Positions 10,166 to 20,884 of a DNA stretch of 64,000 bases are shown in pieces. The position numbers and the translations under genes were made by a program. The notes beneath the pieces were generated by a model. The model did no database searches. It was not told where the DNA came from and saw only the letters and a program-made list of their open reading frames with translations. Source of the stretch: Limnephilus marmoratus (taxonomy: Eukaryota > Arthropoda > Insecta > Trichoptera > Limnephilidae). Every line of letters begins with the position of its first letter. Within the stretch, counting starts at the first letter, position 1. The DNA is taken from assembly GCA_917880885.1 (NCBI GenBank), contig OU862919.1, positions 49,389,058 through 49,453,057 of the forward strand. The letters are read 5' to 3'.

Positions 10166-10290
10166 ATTTTTTACATTAGCTCCACACTGGAACCCCGAAG
10201 AAAATAATTTTCTTCAGGGCTTAAGTCATCTTTAGAGATGGTGTGTGAAGGGTATTTTTAAGGAAAGGAAGGAGACAAAGATTAGTCCAT
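10166..10290 (-). mobile_element. Retroposon family B, truncated copy
   Basis: ACATTAGCTCCACACTGGAA and CTTCAGGGC...GTCATCTTTAGAGATG match the family B body at 16104, 34222, 40855, 45168, 50985 and 54322. In the copy at 54322-54657 the opposite strand ends in a poly-A, which sets the sense; here sense is minus. It breaks off near 10290. Confidence 0.55.
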
Positions 10291-10430
10291 CATTTTTTTT
10301 TTATAATTAAATTTAAGCAACCACATTCTGCACCAAGACTAGCTCAGATTGCTCGGCAGAACTGGCGAAATCTCTCTACACCAGGGTCGTAGGTTCCTAC
10401 AAAGGCCATGGGGGGATACATAAAATATGC

Positions 10431-10654
10431 TGTTATATACAGACTCGGAGTGTAGGCTAGGTTATTCGTAATGATACGCGAATTGGCGAGATGGATATTT
10501 ATTGTACTTGTTGGCTAGAGTAACGTCCTATCTAATGTGCTGGCGGTAGGAAAAGAGGGCGAGGAGATGTCTGCATCTCCTTTTATAGTGAGATCACCTG
10601 TCTCGCTATTGCATTGACGGAAACAGGTGTACCACCCCAAAAACCTCTCTCACA
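10431..10654 (-). repeat. 3' LTR of the gypsy element
   Basis: It is 224 bp, begins TG and ends CA on both strands. It differs from the other LTR at two positions (T/C near 10571 and A/C near 10605). A TATAAAAG in sense orientation lies at 10587-10580. Confidence 0.92.
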
Positions 10655-10665
10655 TCCTCCCCTAC
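10655..10665 (-). promoter_or_regulatory. Polypurine tract of the gypsy element
   Basis: On the minus strand GTAGGGGAGGA abuts the TGTGAGAG start of the 3' LTR, the position and composition expected for the plus-strand primer. Confidence 0.75.
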
Positions 10666-10848
10666 TTAAATTGGAGAATCCTGGCTACATATTTTATTCC
10701 TACAGCTACATATTTCATACAATATATTATTATATTATATTTCATATTTTATACATTATATTTAAAATTAACACAACATTTGTTTTCGTTCCTTCTGCTT
10801 CCTTTCTGTCCATTTCGTCCCATCCTCCTCCTCGACTGCGAAGTGCTT

Positions 10849-11466
10849 TCACCTAGGCCGAAGCCTTCCTTGCCACGGGTTAGACCTGAAACATGGAGAA
10901 ACAGAATTAGAGACACTTCTATTACGTAACATACCGGAGAGATCTAATTCGTCCGTCGACAATTCCAACGTGTCAGACGCGAATTCCTGGTTATCTTCCT
11001 CCTGCCATGAAACATGTAATTCCTTTAGCTGGTCTAAATGCCTTTTCCACACCATATTAGACTTGTTAATTTTTATGAAATATATTTTACTACCTTTTTT
11101 ATCAACAATAACCCCAGGGACCCATAACCTATTACCCTGAGATCTGAAATCTCTAGTCATTACTTTCTGACCTATATTAAAACCTGATTTAACTCTACCC
11201 TTATATTGTCTTTTCTGATTGTTTTGGCTCTGAGTAACCTTTTTCATTACTTTGTTTCGTCGAGTAGAACCTGAACTACCCGTTCTATCCTCAACTTTCC
11301 TTGGAATCAGAGAGTCAAATACTGTTCTAATTTTTCTACCCATTAATAATACAGATGGCTCACACCCTGTTGTTGCGTGAACGGTATTCCTATAGTCTGT
11401 TAAAATTCTTTTAATTATCGCAAAACTATTTTCTTGTTCCGTACCCCATTGAAACTTAACATCTTT
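10849..11466 (-). pseudogene. Integrase C-terminal remnant fused to RNase H start
   Basis: In the same frame as the RT and after its stop codon, the sequence continues with KFQWGTEQENSFAIIKRILT, the start of a gypsy RNase H, and then jumps to YRNTVHATTGCEPSVLLMGR, a block from the end of the integrase core. The tail has a basic domain with KVMTRDFRSQGNRLWVPGVI and FIKINKSNMVWKRHLDQLKE, as in integrase C-termini. Everything between, including the integrase DDE residues, is missing. The deletion joint is near 11404. Confidence 0.8.
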
Positions 11467-12867
11467 TTAAAGTAATTCGTATAATGGTGACAATATATTT
11501 GCCATATTTGGAATAAAATTACGATAATAACTAATCATACCTAATAAACTTCTTAAATTATTTAAATCACTAGGTGCTGGTGCATTTAAAATGGCTTCCT
11601 TATTCCGTTGACACGGTTGAATCCCTTGTTCACTTATTTTATAACCTAAAAACTCAATAACTTTTAAATTGAATTCACACTTGTCACTATTCACTGTTAG
11701 ATTACAATGTTTTAACCTTTCTAAAACGACACACACGTTTTTCTCTAAATTGACTTCGTCTTCCCCTATCACGATAATATCATCCAAGTAAAATGTCATG
11801 TTCTGTAATCCTGACAAACAATTTGCCATTGCCTTTGCAAAAATAGCCGGCGCGGGAGATAACCTGTACACTAACCGTTTATACTGAAATAATCCTAAAT
11901 GGGTATTGATTGTTGTAAAACGCCTACACTCCTTTTTTAAAACAAATTGGTTGTACGCCGATTTAAGATCAATTTTTGCAAAAACTTTTCCACCGTTTAC
12001 TTTCGTTAATAGCTCCTCTATCCTAGGTAATGGATATTTGTCAACTAATAGCTGATTATTCACTGTTGATTTATAATCACCACATAATCTAATACTACCA
12101 TTTTTCTTAATCACTGGAACAATCGGACTTGCAAAATCACTAAATTGAACTTGTTCTATAATACCGTCTGACAGTAAATTATTCAACTCACTTTCAACTT
12201 TTTCTTTCAAAGCGAACGGCATTATTCTGTGATTACGAAATATCGGAATGGCGGTCTCCTTTAAAGTTAAATTCACTTCATACTTATTAAATTTTCCCAG
12301 TTTATCCGTAAAAACTTCTGGAATTTTTTTTACTAATCGCTCCTTCAAAGTATTTTGTTTTATACTGTTTACGATTCCGTTAATCCCGACGTTAAACATA
12401 TTCATAAAATCACGCCCCACTATCGAGAACGAAGCACTTGTGACAACAACAACTTTCAACCGGTGACATTGACCGTTAAATTCCACTTGTGGAGTGATTG
12501 TACCTACCACTTTTACGAGCGTATTGTCAAAACCCCTTAGACTAATGACTTCGTGCACTAGCTTAATACTACTGAATTTACTGAAATAACACTCTTTGGA
12601 AATTACGCAACAAGATGCTCCAGAATCTACCATGAATTTACTCTTGATCCCGTCTAGTGAAACTTCAATAAAAAATGGCTCGACACTATTAACTTCACCC
12701 AACCTTGTATCCGACAACAAAGTATTCACATTCTTACGTGTTGAGAAACGCTTGCACCGTTTTGCTAGATGACCCTTCGTACCACAAATTTTACATAAAT
12801 AATTTTTATATCTACATTCCGTCGCGATGTGATTGTTGTGTTCACAAACGGTACATTTATGTTTCAT
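11467..12867 (-). pseudogene. pol: Gypsy pol: zinc knuckles, protease and reverse transcriptase, truncated
   Basis: The frame has 466 codons. Two CCHC knuckles sit at residues 5-18 and 25-38. The protease triad DSGA is at 81-84. RT motifs follow: KIDLKSAYNQ, RLSPAPAIFAKAM in place of the usual GLSSAP block, and FYLDDIIV with the catalytic pair at 362-363. The RT thumb ends in GMISYYRNFIPNMANILSPL. A stop at 11467-11469 lies where an AAA codon would continue in frame. The ATG overlaps the gag stop as ATGA at 12867-12864, so expression would need frameshifting or reinitiation; knuckles at the start of this frame suggest that they belong to a Gag-Pol fusion. Confidence 0.88.
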
Positions 12868-13526
12868 AGCGTTCGCTGGCGACGGCGACCGTGCCCTGTG
12901 CCATGCTTGAAACGATACTCGTCTCTGTCTTTCTCACGCGAATTAGAAGAGACTCGACCTCCCTTGACCTGTACATTAGCATAAACCGTATTATCAACTC
13001 GGGACTGCGATTGAGTTGAAGCTACGAGGTCAATGCACTCGGCGACTTGTATACATTTTTCGAACGAGTACAATTCACTATCGAGAAATAATTTTTCCCT
13101 AACCTTACCTGGTTTACATCCTAATACAAAGAAATCCCTTAAATTTACTGATAAACTATTCCCAAATTTGCAATTAGTAGAAAGAGACTTTAAACGCACT
13201 GCAAAATCGCGAATTGATTCGTCATTTCTTTGTTTAGCACTGTAAAACTTAGATCTCTCTTCAAAAAAACATTTCGTTGAACAACAATACTCATCAAGTC
13301 TAGATATCAAATCTTCTAACTTAATATCTGTTACTTTTTTAGGAATGCACAAATTAACCAATAAGGAAAAACAATCATCTTTCAATGCATTCAGGAAAAT
13401 AGCCCTTTTCTTATCATCCGATGCAAACTTATCATCATTCACGAGGAGAAATCGTTCGAGGCGGACCTTGAACTTCTCCCAGTTCCCGTCACGCAAACTG
13501 AAGGACTCCAATCCTCGAGACTCCAT
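12864..13526 (-). CDS. gag: Gypsy Gag (capsid) protein
   Basis: The frame from MESRGLESFSLRDG has 220 residues; an upstream ATG at 13580 would add a hydrophobic stretch from the leader, so the inner start is preferred. It shows the retrotransposon Gag pattern: NWEKFKVRLERFL, RAIFLNALKDDCFSLL, FFEERSKFYSAKQRNDESI, FAVRLKSLSTNCKFG and a final FFVLGCKPGKVREKLF. The nucleic-acid-binding knuckles are not in this frame but in the next one. No internal stop is seen, so this part could still be translated. Confidence 0.8.
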   Translation of the reverse strand: MESRGLESFSLRDGNWEKFKVRLERFLLVNDDKFASDDKKRAIFLNALKDDCFSLLVNLCIPKKVTDIKLEDLISRLDEYCCSTKCFFEERSKFYSAKQRNDESIRDFAVRLKSLSTNCKFGNSLSVNLRDFFVLGCKPGKVREKLFLDSELYSFEKCIQVAECIDLVASTQSQSRVDNTVYANVQVKGGRVSSNSREKDRDEYRFKHGTGHGRRRQRTL

Positions 13527-13989
13527 GTCTCCAATGCCCAGAAGGTACACAAATAGAGAGAAAGAAAACAGAAAAAACAAAAACTTCCCAATGAGGTTTC
13601 TTCTTCTGCAGTCTGCTCCCTGGACCCTGCTCTGGAAACTGCTCCTTGACCCTGTGACTTGATGGCTCCTTCCAGACCCTTAACACAGTAACACCGCTAC
13701 TGATGGCTGCCCCAGATCACTCCTGCGACCTGGATCCCCGATCCTTGACCCTCAGAGATGCTGCCCCTTGACGCTGGACCTCCCGTGCTTCCCCCTTTCA
13801 AAAAGCTGGCTGGCTCCAGTGTCTTCTTCCACTTCACTCCTTGCAGTGAAGTGTTGGATTAATTTCGGTCCGGCCTTTCTTACCGACCCGAAAATAATAT
13901 GTTATCGCGTATTTTTCTGCCAAATTTTCGTGCCTAATTTTTTTGCGCGTCGATTCTTTCGCGAGCTGCTGTATTGTGCAGAATCGTGT

Positions 13990-14006
13990 TCCTACCGGCT
14001 GCGCCA
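13990..14006 (-). promoter_or_regulatory. tRNA-Ser primer binding site of the gypsy element
   Basis: The plus strand reads TCCTACCGGCTGCGCCA, identical to the 3' end plus CCA of insect tRNA-Ser, so the element RNA carries its complement, one base after the 5' LTR. Seventeen contiguous matches make the assignment firm. tRNA-Ser priming is a feature of the mag lineage. Confidence 0.85.
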
Positions 14007-14007
14007 C

Positions 14008-14231
14008 TGTTATATACAGACTCGGAGTGTAGGCTAGGTTATTCGTAATGATACGCGAATTGGCGAGATGGATATTTATTGTACTTGTTGGCTAGAGTAA
14101 CGTCCTATCTAATGTGCTGGCGGTAGGAAAAGAGGGCGAGGAGATGTCCGCATCTCCTTTTATAGTGAGATCACCTGTCTCGCTCTTGCATTGACGGAAA
14201 CAGGTGTACCACCCCAAAAACCTCTCTCACA
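14008..14231 (-). repeat. 5' LTR of the gypsy element with promoter
   Basis: It is 224 bp and nearly identical to 10431-10654. In the sense (minus) direction, CACTATAAAAGGAGATG at about 14167-14151 contains a TATA box that would drive the element. Confidence 0.9.
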
Positions 14232-14357
14232 TATGCCAATTCTGCACGTACCTCGTCAGGGAAATAAAAGGCTGTCTAGGGTAAACATTACTTGTATTGT
14301 TGGTAGCTCACAAATACAATCAAGGGTACATCCACAATTATTAATTATTCACAGGTA

Positions 14358-14521
14358 GGGAACGTACCCATACTACGTGACCAATTTTTTGCAATTTTTA
14401 ACCCCCCCCCCCCCCCCCCCGGTGACCAAAATCCTAAGCAACCGGCCGCTCATTTGTATGGAGCGTGACATTTTGAAGACCCCCCCCCCCTAAACGTGTC
14501 ACGTAGTATGGGTACGTTCCC
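14358..14521. mobile_element. G-tract MITE family a (Harbinger-like)
   Basis: Terminal inverted repeats begin GGGAACGTACCCATACTACG and end with the complement. The inside has C-runs of 20 and 10 and GCTCATTTGTATGGAGCGTGACA. Copies lie at 21797-21959 and 35567-35697, where the 3-bp duplication TAA/TTA is clear; here the flanks are GTA and TAA. There is no open frame. Confidence 0.75.
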
Positions 14522-16103
14522 TAAAGCTAGGCTAGATTGTCTATCTACACATGGGGACCTACAAACCTCTCTCAGCTCGTGTTAACTCTGGGGGTCAATC
14601 ATGGATTCGCGAGATATGGGCGGACACAATAAAAGAGAGTTACGGGTCGTTACTCACAGGTACTGGGGGGTCATCGTAGGAGGGTCCCAGGAATCTGCTA
14701 GTCAGGCCGCAAGGCGGACTATGCCTGGTGGGAAGACCATCGTGGGCGGGGGGTCAGCACAGGGAGTGCCCCAGCGCAGCGGGTGCCTCGCGTGTGCCCC
14801 GCGGAGCAAGGGTAAAACATGTCGTTTGTATAGAGTCCGGCCGAGCGTTCTAGAAGGCGCGAAATCGCTGTCGCGCCGACACGGGCTTCGTGGGAAACCG
14901 CTACATAACAATAATTAAAACTCATTTCAAAATATTCGGATAAATACATTTGTTTGTACATTTAAAAGAATCAAAAATAATATTTTTTTACCTCTTTTTG
15001 TTTTGAAGAGTTTTGTTTTTCCATGTACATTTGTTACTTTTTTTATTCATCTGCTACCGGTTTCTTCACATCCGTGTCTTTCACTAAAACTAACTTAAAA
15101 TTTATGCAAGTACAGAAATGACTTGGAAATGTATATATATAGATAGATACATATCTGAAGTCCCCGACGTTTCCCTGGCTTTTCGCAGAATTTTTAGAAT
15201 TCAGTTGTAGACTAATTCCTCTAATTTTGAAAGTTAAGTGTGCAAAATTTCATTAAAAGTATCAAAATATTGCTTAAACTGCTTAAAGGGTTAGGAAATG
15301 GAGATGGGGGTGGTACACTATAATTTGCAAGCATAGGGTGTGTAAGTTCCCCAGGCTCTCTGAGCTCAATACTCAAAAATATATCATTGATCTAACTTTG
15401 CGCGAACAAATGTCACAAAATAATGGCGATCAGTTTCAACGAAAATCAGTTTCACTGACCTTAATTATCGATTTTTGCAACACCGGAGGCCTTCGAAATA
15501 TAATCCATCCACTTGAATCAATTTCCGTATAATTTTTCGTAACGTTGAAACACGCACCAAGCCAATTGTCAAGTATACAGAACAGAAGTAAAATTCACGA
15601 TGATTCGCAAAAATTTCAAACCACAGAATCAATCATTATGTACCTGCTGATAAACTACTAAGTAGTTTAGCAGGTTTAAATATAAATAATTAAAAAAAAA
15701 TTAAAAAATTAGTCAGTTTTTTAAGATATTTAAAACAAATATCCTCTAACTGCACTTTTTTCCAATCCTACAAGCGGGCGACATCTCTGATTCATTGTAG
15801 TTAATGATATGATGTCTTAAATTAGCAGTTATTCGAACCATATTGTAGTGTAGCTGAAAATCCAAAAAGAGTGCGCCATTCTTGTGATATAAATGTGCTC
15901 AATTATTATTTTCGAATAAGCAAACATTTTACAATGCATAACCAGGTGGTTTTTAGAATTTTCACGTAAACAGTGACTTTCCCATTTAATTGTTTTGAAG
16001 GACAATTTTGCAAAATTCCGTCAACCTCGAAATAATACTGTAGATTTGTATTTGGCGAACACCAACCGCCACTAACAATGAACTATTTGTAGACGTATTA
16101 GAA
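14522..16103. other. Gene-poor stretch with a GC-rich island at 14600-14900
   Basis: The GC-rich piece 14640-14890 has open frames on both strands but neither resembles a known protein and no splice sites frame it; it may be part of a repeat. The remainder is AT-rich. Confidence 0.35.
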
Positions 16104-16440
16104 GATATTTTTTACAATAGCTTCCACACCGGAGGCTCTAAGGAAAATAAATTTTCTCAGGGCCTGTAATATTTGTGGACGCTGTACGCAGGGTCTTTTT
16201 ATGGAAACGAAGAAGAGGAAGATGTGGGAAGGAAAAAGGTATTAGGGATGGGTAGGGATCTTGGGTTCATCCGCAGCCAAGACCTAGACAAACCTCACCC
16301 CGTGAACCCGGATAACCCTGCTAAGTTACTAAACGAAACGAACCATTTGGGGAGACCTACCACTGGGGTTTTGGTTATGCATTAAATGGTTCCCGGAGGG
16401 CGGTACCCATTCCCGCCTTCCAAATTGAATTAGTATTGAA
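16104..16440 (-). mobile_element. Retroposon family B copy
   Basis: It runs from TTTTTTACAATAGCTTCC (complement of the poly-A tail) to GGTACCCATTCCCGCC. Blocks AACCATTTGGGGAGACCTA and CCCGTGAACCCGG match the other copies. It has no coding potential. Confidence 0.6.
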
Positions 16441-16620
16441 TATATAAATTAAAAACTTAAAATTAATATGTACGATTAGTTCTACAAATTAAACTTATTA
16501 AAAAAAGAAATAAGTATCAATCTGTGTAACGTAAGGTTAAGGAAGTACCATGCTAAAGAAATAAAGGACTTGGCCTGGGAGGAAATCTGTAAATAAATAA
16601 ATTGCGCCGCATAGATTATA

Positions 16621-17003
16621 CAGGATGTCCGGGGGTAAAGTGCATTAACTTCGGGAGGTGGTTCTACATGATGGTAGGAGTAAAAAAAAAAATTAATAAC
16701 TTTTTTCGAAATTCCGACATTTTTTTTTCAATACAAAAAGACGTAGCTACTAAAAATCCTTAGTGTGAAGTACGATCTTACTTGCTGAGAGCCTGCCGGG
16801 CGCCTGACTCGATTGTGATTTGCCCGTATCGTAACGGCGGAAAATAATAAATCTGGCCGCATACGCCGGACTAATTTTATCTTTTTACCTCAAAACTACC
16901 ACCAAACGTTGGAATTTCGAAAAAAGTTGTTTATCTTTTTTTACTCGTACTAGCATGTAGAATCACCTCCCGAAGTTAATGCACTTTACCCCCGGACACC
17001 CTG
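16621..17003. mobile_element. Mariner-type MITE, 383 bp, TA target site
   Basis: Ends are CAGGATGTCCGGGGGTAAAG and the complement of CAGGGTGTCCGGGGGTAAAG; the inverted repeat extends through TGCATTAACTTCGGGAGGTG to about 75 bases. TA flanks both sides. The copy at 45640-46022 is exactly the same length. A CAGGGTGTCC end and TA duplication fit the Tc1/mariner superfamily. Confidence 0.8.
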
Positions 17004-17005
17004 TA

Positions 17006-17974
17006 TTTTGTGCTGATTGTAGTGTTTCGCTAGACTGATCATAAACGACTGAGACAAAAATCGGAAGCGTGAATCGGACGTGCGCGAGGTTCATCCGATC
17101 CGATAATGTGATCAGACAATCGGAAAGCAAAATCGAATGTGTGCAATTTTTTTAGCAATCATAATACACGAACAAAACACATTGCGAATTGGTTGCCCGT
17201 CAAAATTAAGTCAAGTCTAACTTAATTTAAATTAACGTAATAATTTATTTTTAAACTTTTTCACTTATATGTTAACCAAACGAAAATATTTGATTCAGAG
17301 TACGAAGCATAAGGAACAAGAAATGGTTGGGTTGTTTATCTTTTTCTGGTCCATACTCCAGGGTTTTCAGGTTCAAAAAAGGTGAGTTGATACTATATGT
17401 ATATGTACACTGTACACTCATCATTTTCTTATTGAAATATATATTAAAATACAGAAAATATTATTACGAACACGATGGTATTAGGTTGTCTTAGAAAAAT
17501 ATTAAAACAGTGCGCGACAGAGAAACATTGCACGCATTATTCAGTGCGATAGAGCAGAACGCAGCGTGTCTCATCGCATCGAAGACCAAAAAATACCAAA
17601 TAGGGGAAATAATTCATGTAGAAGCCAATTTTGGCACAGTTGTAGGGAAAGGTGTCCTTAACAAAATACTAAAAGTACTGTGGGGTGGGGGTGGAGCTAA
17701 GGGGGAGGGGGGGTTTAAAGGTCCCTTTTTTCAGTTTTTCGTTAATAACTCAAAAACTACTACCTCTAGCGAAAAAGTGTTCAGGTACTAAATTGTTTAC
17801 ATAAAATTTTCTACAAAAAAGGTTGTATAAACTTTTTTGTTAGGATCAATGCTTAAGGAGCTTAAGGGAGGGGGAAAAATGTAAAATTAAAAAAAAACTG
17901 TTTTAATTTTTAAAAATGAAATGTTTGTCGGTAAAAATCAAATGCTTATTGTTAAAAAAACAAATAATTAATGC
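17006..17974. other. Gene-poor stretch with G-tracts
   Basis: No gene is supported. A frame at 17510-17791 runs through a G-rich repeat and a piece reading CAGTTTTTCGTTAATAACTC, which looks like an interspersed repeat end. Confidence 0.35.
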
Positions 17975-17977
17975 TTA

Positions 17978-18254
17978 GGGGTCGTCCATTAATCACGCGA
18001 CTCTCGAAAGGGGGGGGTTCGGAAAAACCCACCAAATATCACCGGGGGGGGGGGGGGGGGGTGTAATGAGATATCACGTGTATTTATTTTTCGTGATAAT
18101 ATTCTGAAAATTTGAAAATACTTTGTACTAAAAAAAAATACACGTGATTTTGGGGGGGGGGGGGTTAGTCTAAAACCTCACCACATATCACCACGGGGGG
18201 GGGGGGGTGTTAAAAAGTTGCTAAAAAAACATCACGTGATTAATGGACGACCCC
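17978..18254. mobile_element. G-tract MITE family b (Harbinger-like), TTA duplication
   Basis: Ends are GGGGTCGTCCATTAATCACG and its complement; TTA flanks at 17975-17977 and 18255-18257. Four G-runs of 7 to 18 bases lie on the same strand, with ATCACGTG motifs between. Copies: 36824-37090 and the truncated 39076-39282. A 3-bp TTA duplication and a GGG terminus are typical of PIF/Harbinger. Confidence 0.8.
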
Positions 18255-18274
18255 TTAGGGATGTACCTTGAACA

Positions 18275-18475
18275 TTAAATTTCGTCGAAATCTAAACTTT
18301 CATCGTCATCAATACTGTCTTCGACGGGGGCTCCGTTCATACATGAGCCGAGGCAGCCGCAGGCACCGGAGCAGGAAAAACCTGCTTTGCGGCAACCTCA
18401 GCGCATCCCACACCCAGTCGTGCATCGGCAAAAGATCGTGTTCAAAATGGAGATGGGTGCCACAGGGTCGTTCGT
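18275..18475 (-). pseudogene. C-terminal fragment of a cysteine-rich transposon-associated protein
   Basis: The minus strand encodes a pattern FCRCTTGCG, a stop, then GCRKAGFSCSGACGCLGSCM and an acidic end EDSIDDDESLDFDEI with a TAA at 18275. Cys spacing of the C-x-C..C-G...CRKAGxxC type closes many uncharacterised arthropod and transposon-linked proteins. The in-frame TGA near 18392 shows the copy is broken. The name of the family is uncertain. Confidence 0.4.
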
Positions 18476-18634
18476 GTAACTAGGTTAAGGATCCCATCTT
18501 CTCGCCATGTGGAAGGTGGAGGGGGTATGGTCACGCCTACTACGAGATGATTTTACATCTTTTTGGTGTTAGCTGAGCATCTAACGTTGTTTCGCAATAT
18601 CTATGGTTGTTTTTTTGACAGATATTATTCAAAA

Positions 18635-18763
18635 ATGGATGACGAACAGTTTATTGAAGCTTTTAGACGGCACGAAGTTATTTATAAAATCAAATTACAG
18701 GATTATAGAGATTCTGCATACGCAGTGCAACTTAGGAAGAAATTTCAGCCATTCATGGCATGA
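18635..18763 (+). pseudogene. MADF-like domain fragment (Harbinger accessory gene)
   Basis: The frame starts MDDEQFIEAFRRHEVIYKIK and continues LQDYRDSAYAVQL, the pattern of the first helix of a MADF/Myb-like domain (hydrophobic-phobic x6-LY...Y.D). It loses similarity after about 35 residues and stops at 18763. It lies head-to-tail across from a Harbinger transposase fragment on the other strand, the usual two-gene arrangement of these transposons. Confidence 0.45.
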
Positions 18764-18792
18764 TTTTCAATATTATACCCCTATAATGAATG

Positions 18793-19122
18793 TCAATCAA
18801 ACTTTAGACACACTGCCAGTCTTTCTCTGATCCCAATTGACTTTCGAAGACGTGTGTTTTCTTTTTTTATGTCATATTCAATTATGCTGTGAAGCTCTTC
18901 AAATACCACTTTACTCATACGGAAGTACATGAAGAATCGTCCGTCAACAGATTCTAGTTCCTTTACTAAAGTATGGAACTCTCCAAACATTTGTCTTTGT
19001 TTGTTAATGTTGTGGACCCAAATACTTCTCACTTTTTTCTTTTTATGAGAATATTGATTTAATAATAATAATCGTAGCAAATCATCTTCAAATTCACTTT
19101 CAAGATATGGCAAAGCTGTCAT
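18793..19122 (-). pseudogene. PIF/Harbinger transposase, N-terminal fragment
   Basis: About 105 residues match the N-terminal part of HARBI1-type transposases: RSIWVHNINKQRQMFGEFHT, then LVKELESVDGRFFMYFRMS and KVVFEELHSII and IGIRERLAVCLKF. The catalytic DDE part is absent, the frame stopping early at the equivalent of the pre-catalytic region. It is a dead remnant. Confidence 0.7.
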
Positions 19123-19308
19123 CTGCTGAGAAGAGAATCACATAAACACAACCTAAAAAATAAATGTCTAATGTGTCAAATCAAACGCGCCTGCGCACAA
19201 CCAGAGACCCCTTGTCACGTGGTCACAGCGACGCGTACGTACGTCGGCCAGTGTGAACGGGACAGGAACGTTGCGTCGCGTTGCGTCTGCTCAGTATGAT
19301 CCTTGCTT

Positions 19309-20047
19309 AAGAGCGTTTAACCCGTTTGACCAACCAGCGGCCGAAAATCCACATTTCGTTGATAGTTGTTCTTACGATCGTGCAGGGTGGTTACATTGAG
19401 AAAGATTAATTATTCTCCGTACCAGCTTTTTAAAATTATAACTCAATATCGATTTTATTTCATTCCAAATTTGCTTTAATTTATACCTACAATCCAAAAT
19501 CTTCTTCTTCTACCTTATATCCAAAAATGCTGAAAGGAGTGATGATAAAACTATTAAAATAACGTACTTTATGTAATTATTTTTTGAGTATAAGTATTTA
19601 TCATTTTTCAATAATGTCTAAGTTAAATAAGAATGTTAGAAAAATCTGAAATATATTAGTGTGTAAGTGCGCAAATAAATACACAAACGGGCCAATTTTC
19701 GTCAAGAAACACATGTACGTATATATTTTTTAATGATTTTATTTAAACTAAAATTCTAAAATATGCGATACTTAGATAATTTATTGATTTATTTTACTGC
19801 ATGATTATATGATTTGAAATGGGTGTGGTATAATGCAAAATCTTTTTTGAAAATTTAACAAATCTGCCAACGACCTATGGTACCTTATTATACTAAAAAA
19901 TAAACATTTTTTCTAAAAAAATTAAAACTTGCGAATGCTACATAAAAGAACAATCTTTCTAAATCCATTTATAATTTTTTGAGGAAAAGAGTCAGTACGT
20001 CTAAAATCGGATTTAAAAATGACATATTTCTGGTTTTCGCTGGTATA
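19309..20047. repeat. Interspersed repeat C, copy 1
   Basis: From AAGAGCGTTTAACC and CAGCGGCCGAAAATCCACAT to ATATTTCTGGTTTTCGCTGG the sequence matches 58399-59122 with scattered changes. No open frame. In copy 1 an inverted repeat (19975-20150, AGTC(A/C)AATACGTCTAAAAT-type arms) follows. Confidence 0.65.
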
Positions 20048-20164
20048 TGTAGGGAAAAACCTATATATATATAACCTTTTCCCTATATAGGGAAAAACCA
20101 GACTTAATCGGAAATACGCCATTTTTAAATCAAATTTTAGACGTATTGACTCTTTCCACGAAGG

Positions 20165-20291
20165 GTGCAAGAGGATTACTCCATGTTGCAGATTGGAAGA
20201 CGACGGCCGAGGACAGAGGGCGGTGGAGGCTTATTTTGAAGGAGGCCAAGGCTCGAAATGGGCAGTAGCGCCATTGAAGAAGAAGAAGACT
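20165..20291 (+). pseudogene. 3' terminus of a non-LTR retrotransposon with (GAA)n tail
   Basis: A frame ends DWKTTAEDRGRWRLILKEA followed by KARNGQ and a stop, the usual C-terminus of insect endonuclease/RT proteins, then GAAGAAGAAGAAGA. Only the last 40 codons remain. Confidence 0.55.
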
Positions 20292-20884
20292 ATTTTCCAC
20301 AAAAAATTATAATTTGATTTCGAAAGACTGTTCAAAAAAAGAACAGTCTTTCGAAATTCTCATAAAATAAAATCCTTTAATAAATCGTAAATTTGAATTT
20401 TCATGTTTTATATAAAATACTTTTTGACATTTCAATTTTCAAAGTTTATTTATTTTTATTTATTTCATTATTTTCATATTACATTTGGTTATAATAATGA
20501 CGTATTGCCCATCTCACTAGGTGTGAAACGCCTGTGTTGAGATGGCAATTTACGTTATCTAAGATTTTGTTTCCTGTCAAGGGCCACCTTACCTTTTTTA
20601 AATTACCTTAAGAACAAGAATGGAGGAAGCTATTTTAAGCTTTATTTTATGTTATATATTAATGGAATAAAATTTAAAATCGCATCCAAATTATTTGAAT
20701 TTATTCATTTTTGAAATTCGATTCTCGCGCGCCGGCGCGCTCCTGGCAAATGACAGGTTAGGTAATATTATGAAAATGACAGGTTGATATAAAATCTTTT
20801 TTTCATTAGATATACAATTCAAGTATGTTACATATATGAAGATTGCAATAGGTACATGGTTACATATATACACACAGTAGGTAT

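Larger units (their letters stand above)
10431..14231 (-). mobile_element. Gypsy-type LTR retrotransposon (mag-like), internally deleted
   Basis: Two 224-bp LTRs, TGTTATATAC...CTCTCTCACA on the plus strand, bound a 3353-bp interior, with a 5-bp target duplication TATGC at 10426-10430 and 14232-14236. The LTRs differ at only two sites, so insertion is recent. Genes read on the minus strand: gag, then a frame with zinc knuckles, protease and RT. RNase H and most of integrase are deleted and a stop interrupts the frame at 11467, so the copy is not autonomous. The tRNA-Ser primer site points to the mag clade of Ty3/gypsy. Confidence 0.92.

Noticed and set aside
14601..14961. Arginine- and glycine-rich open frames on both strands
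   Set aside because: No homology, no splice signals, and composition typical of GC-rich non-coding repeat.
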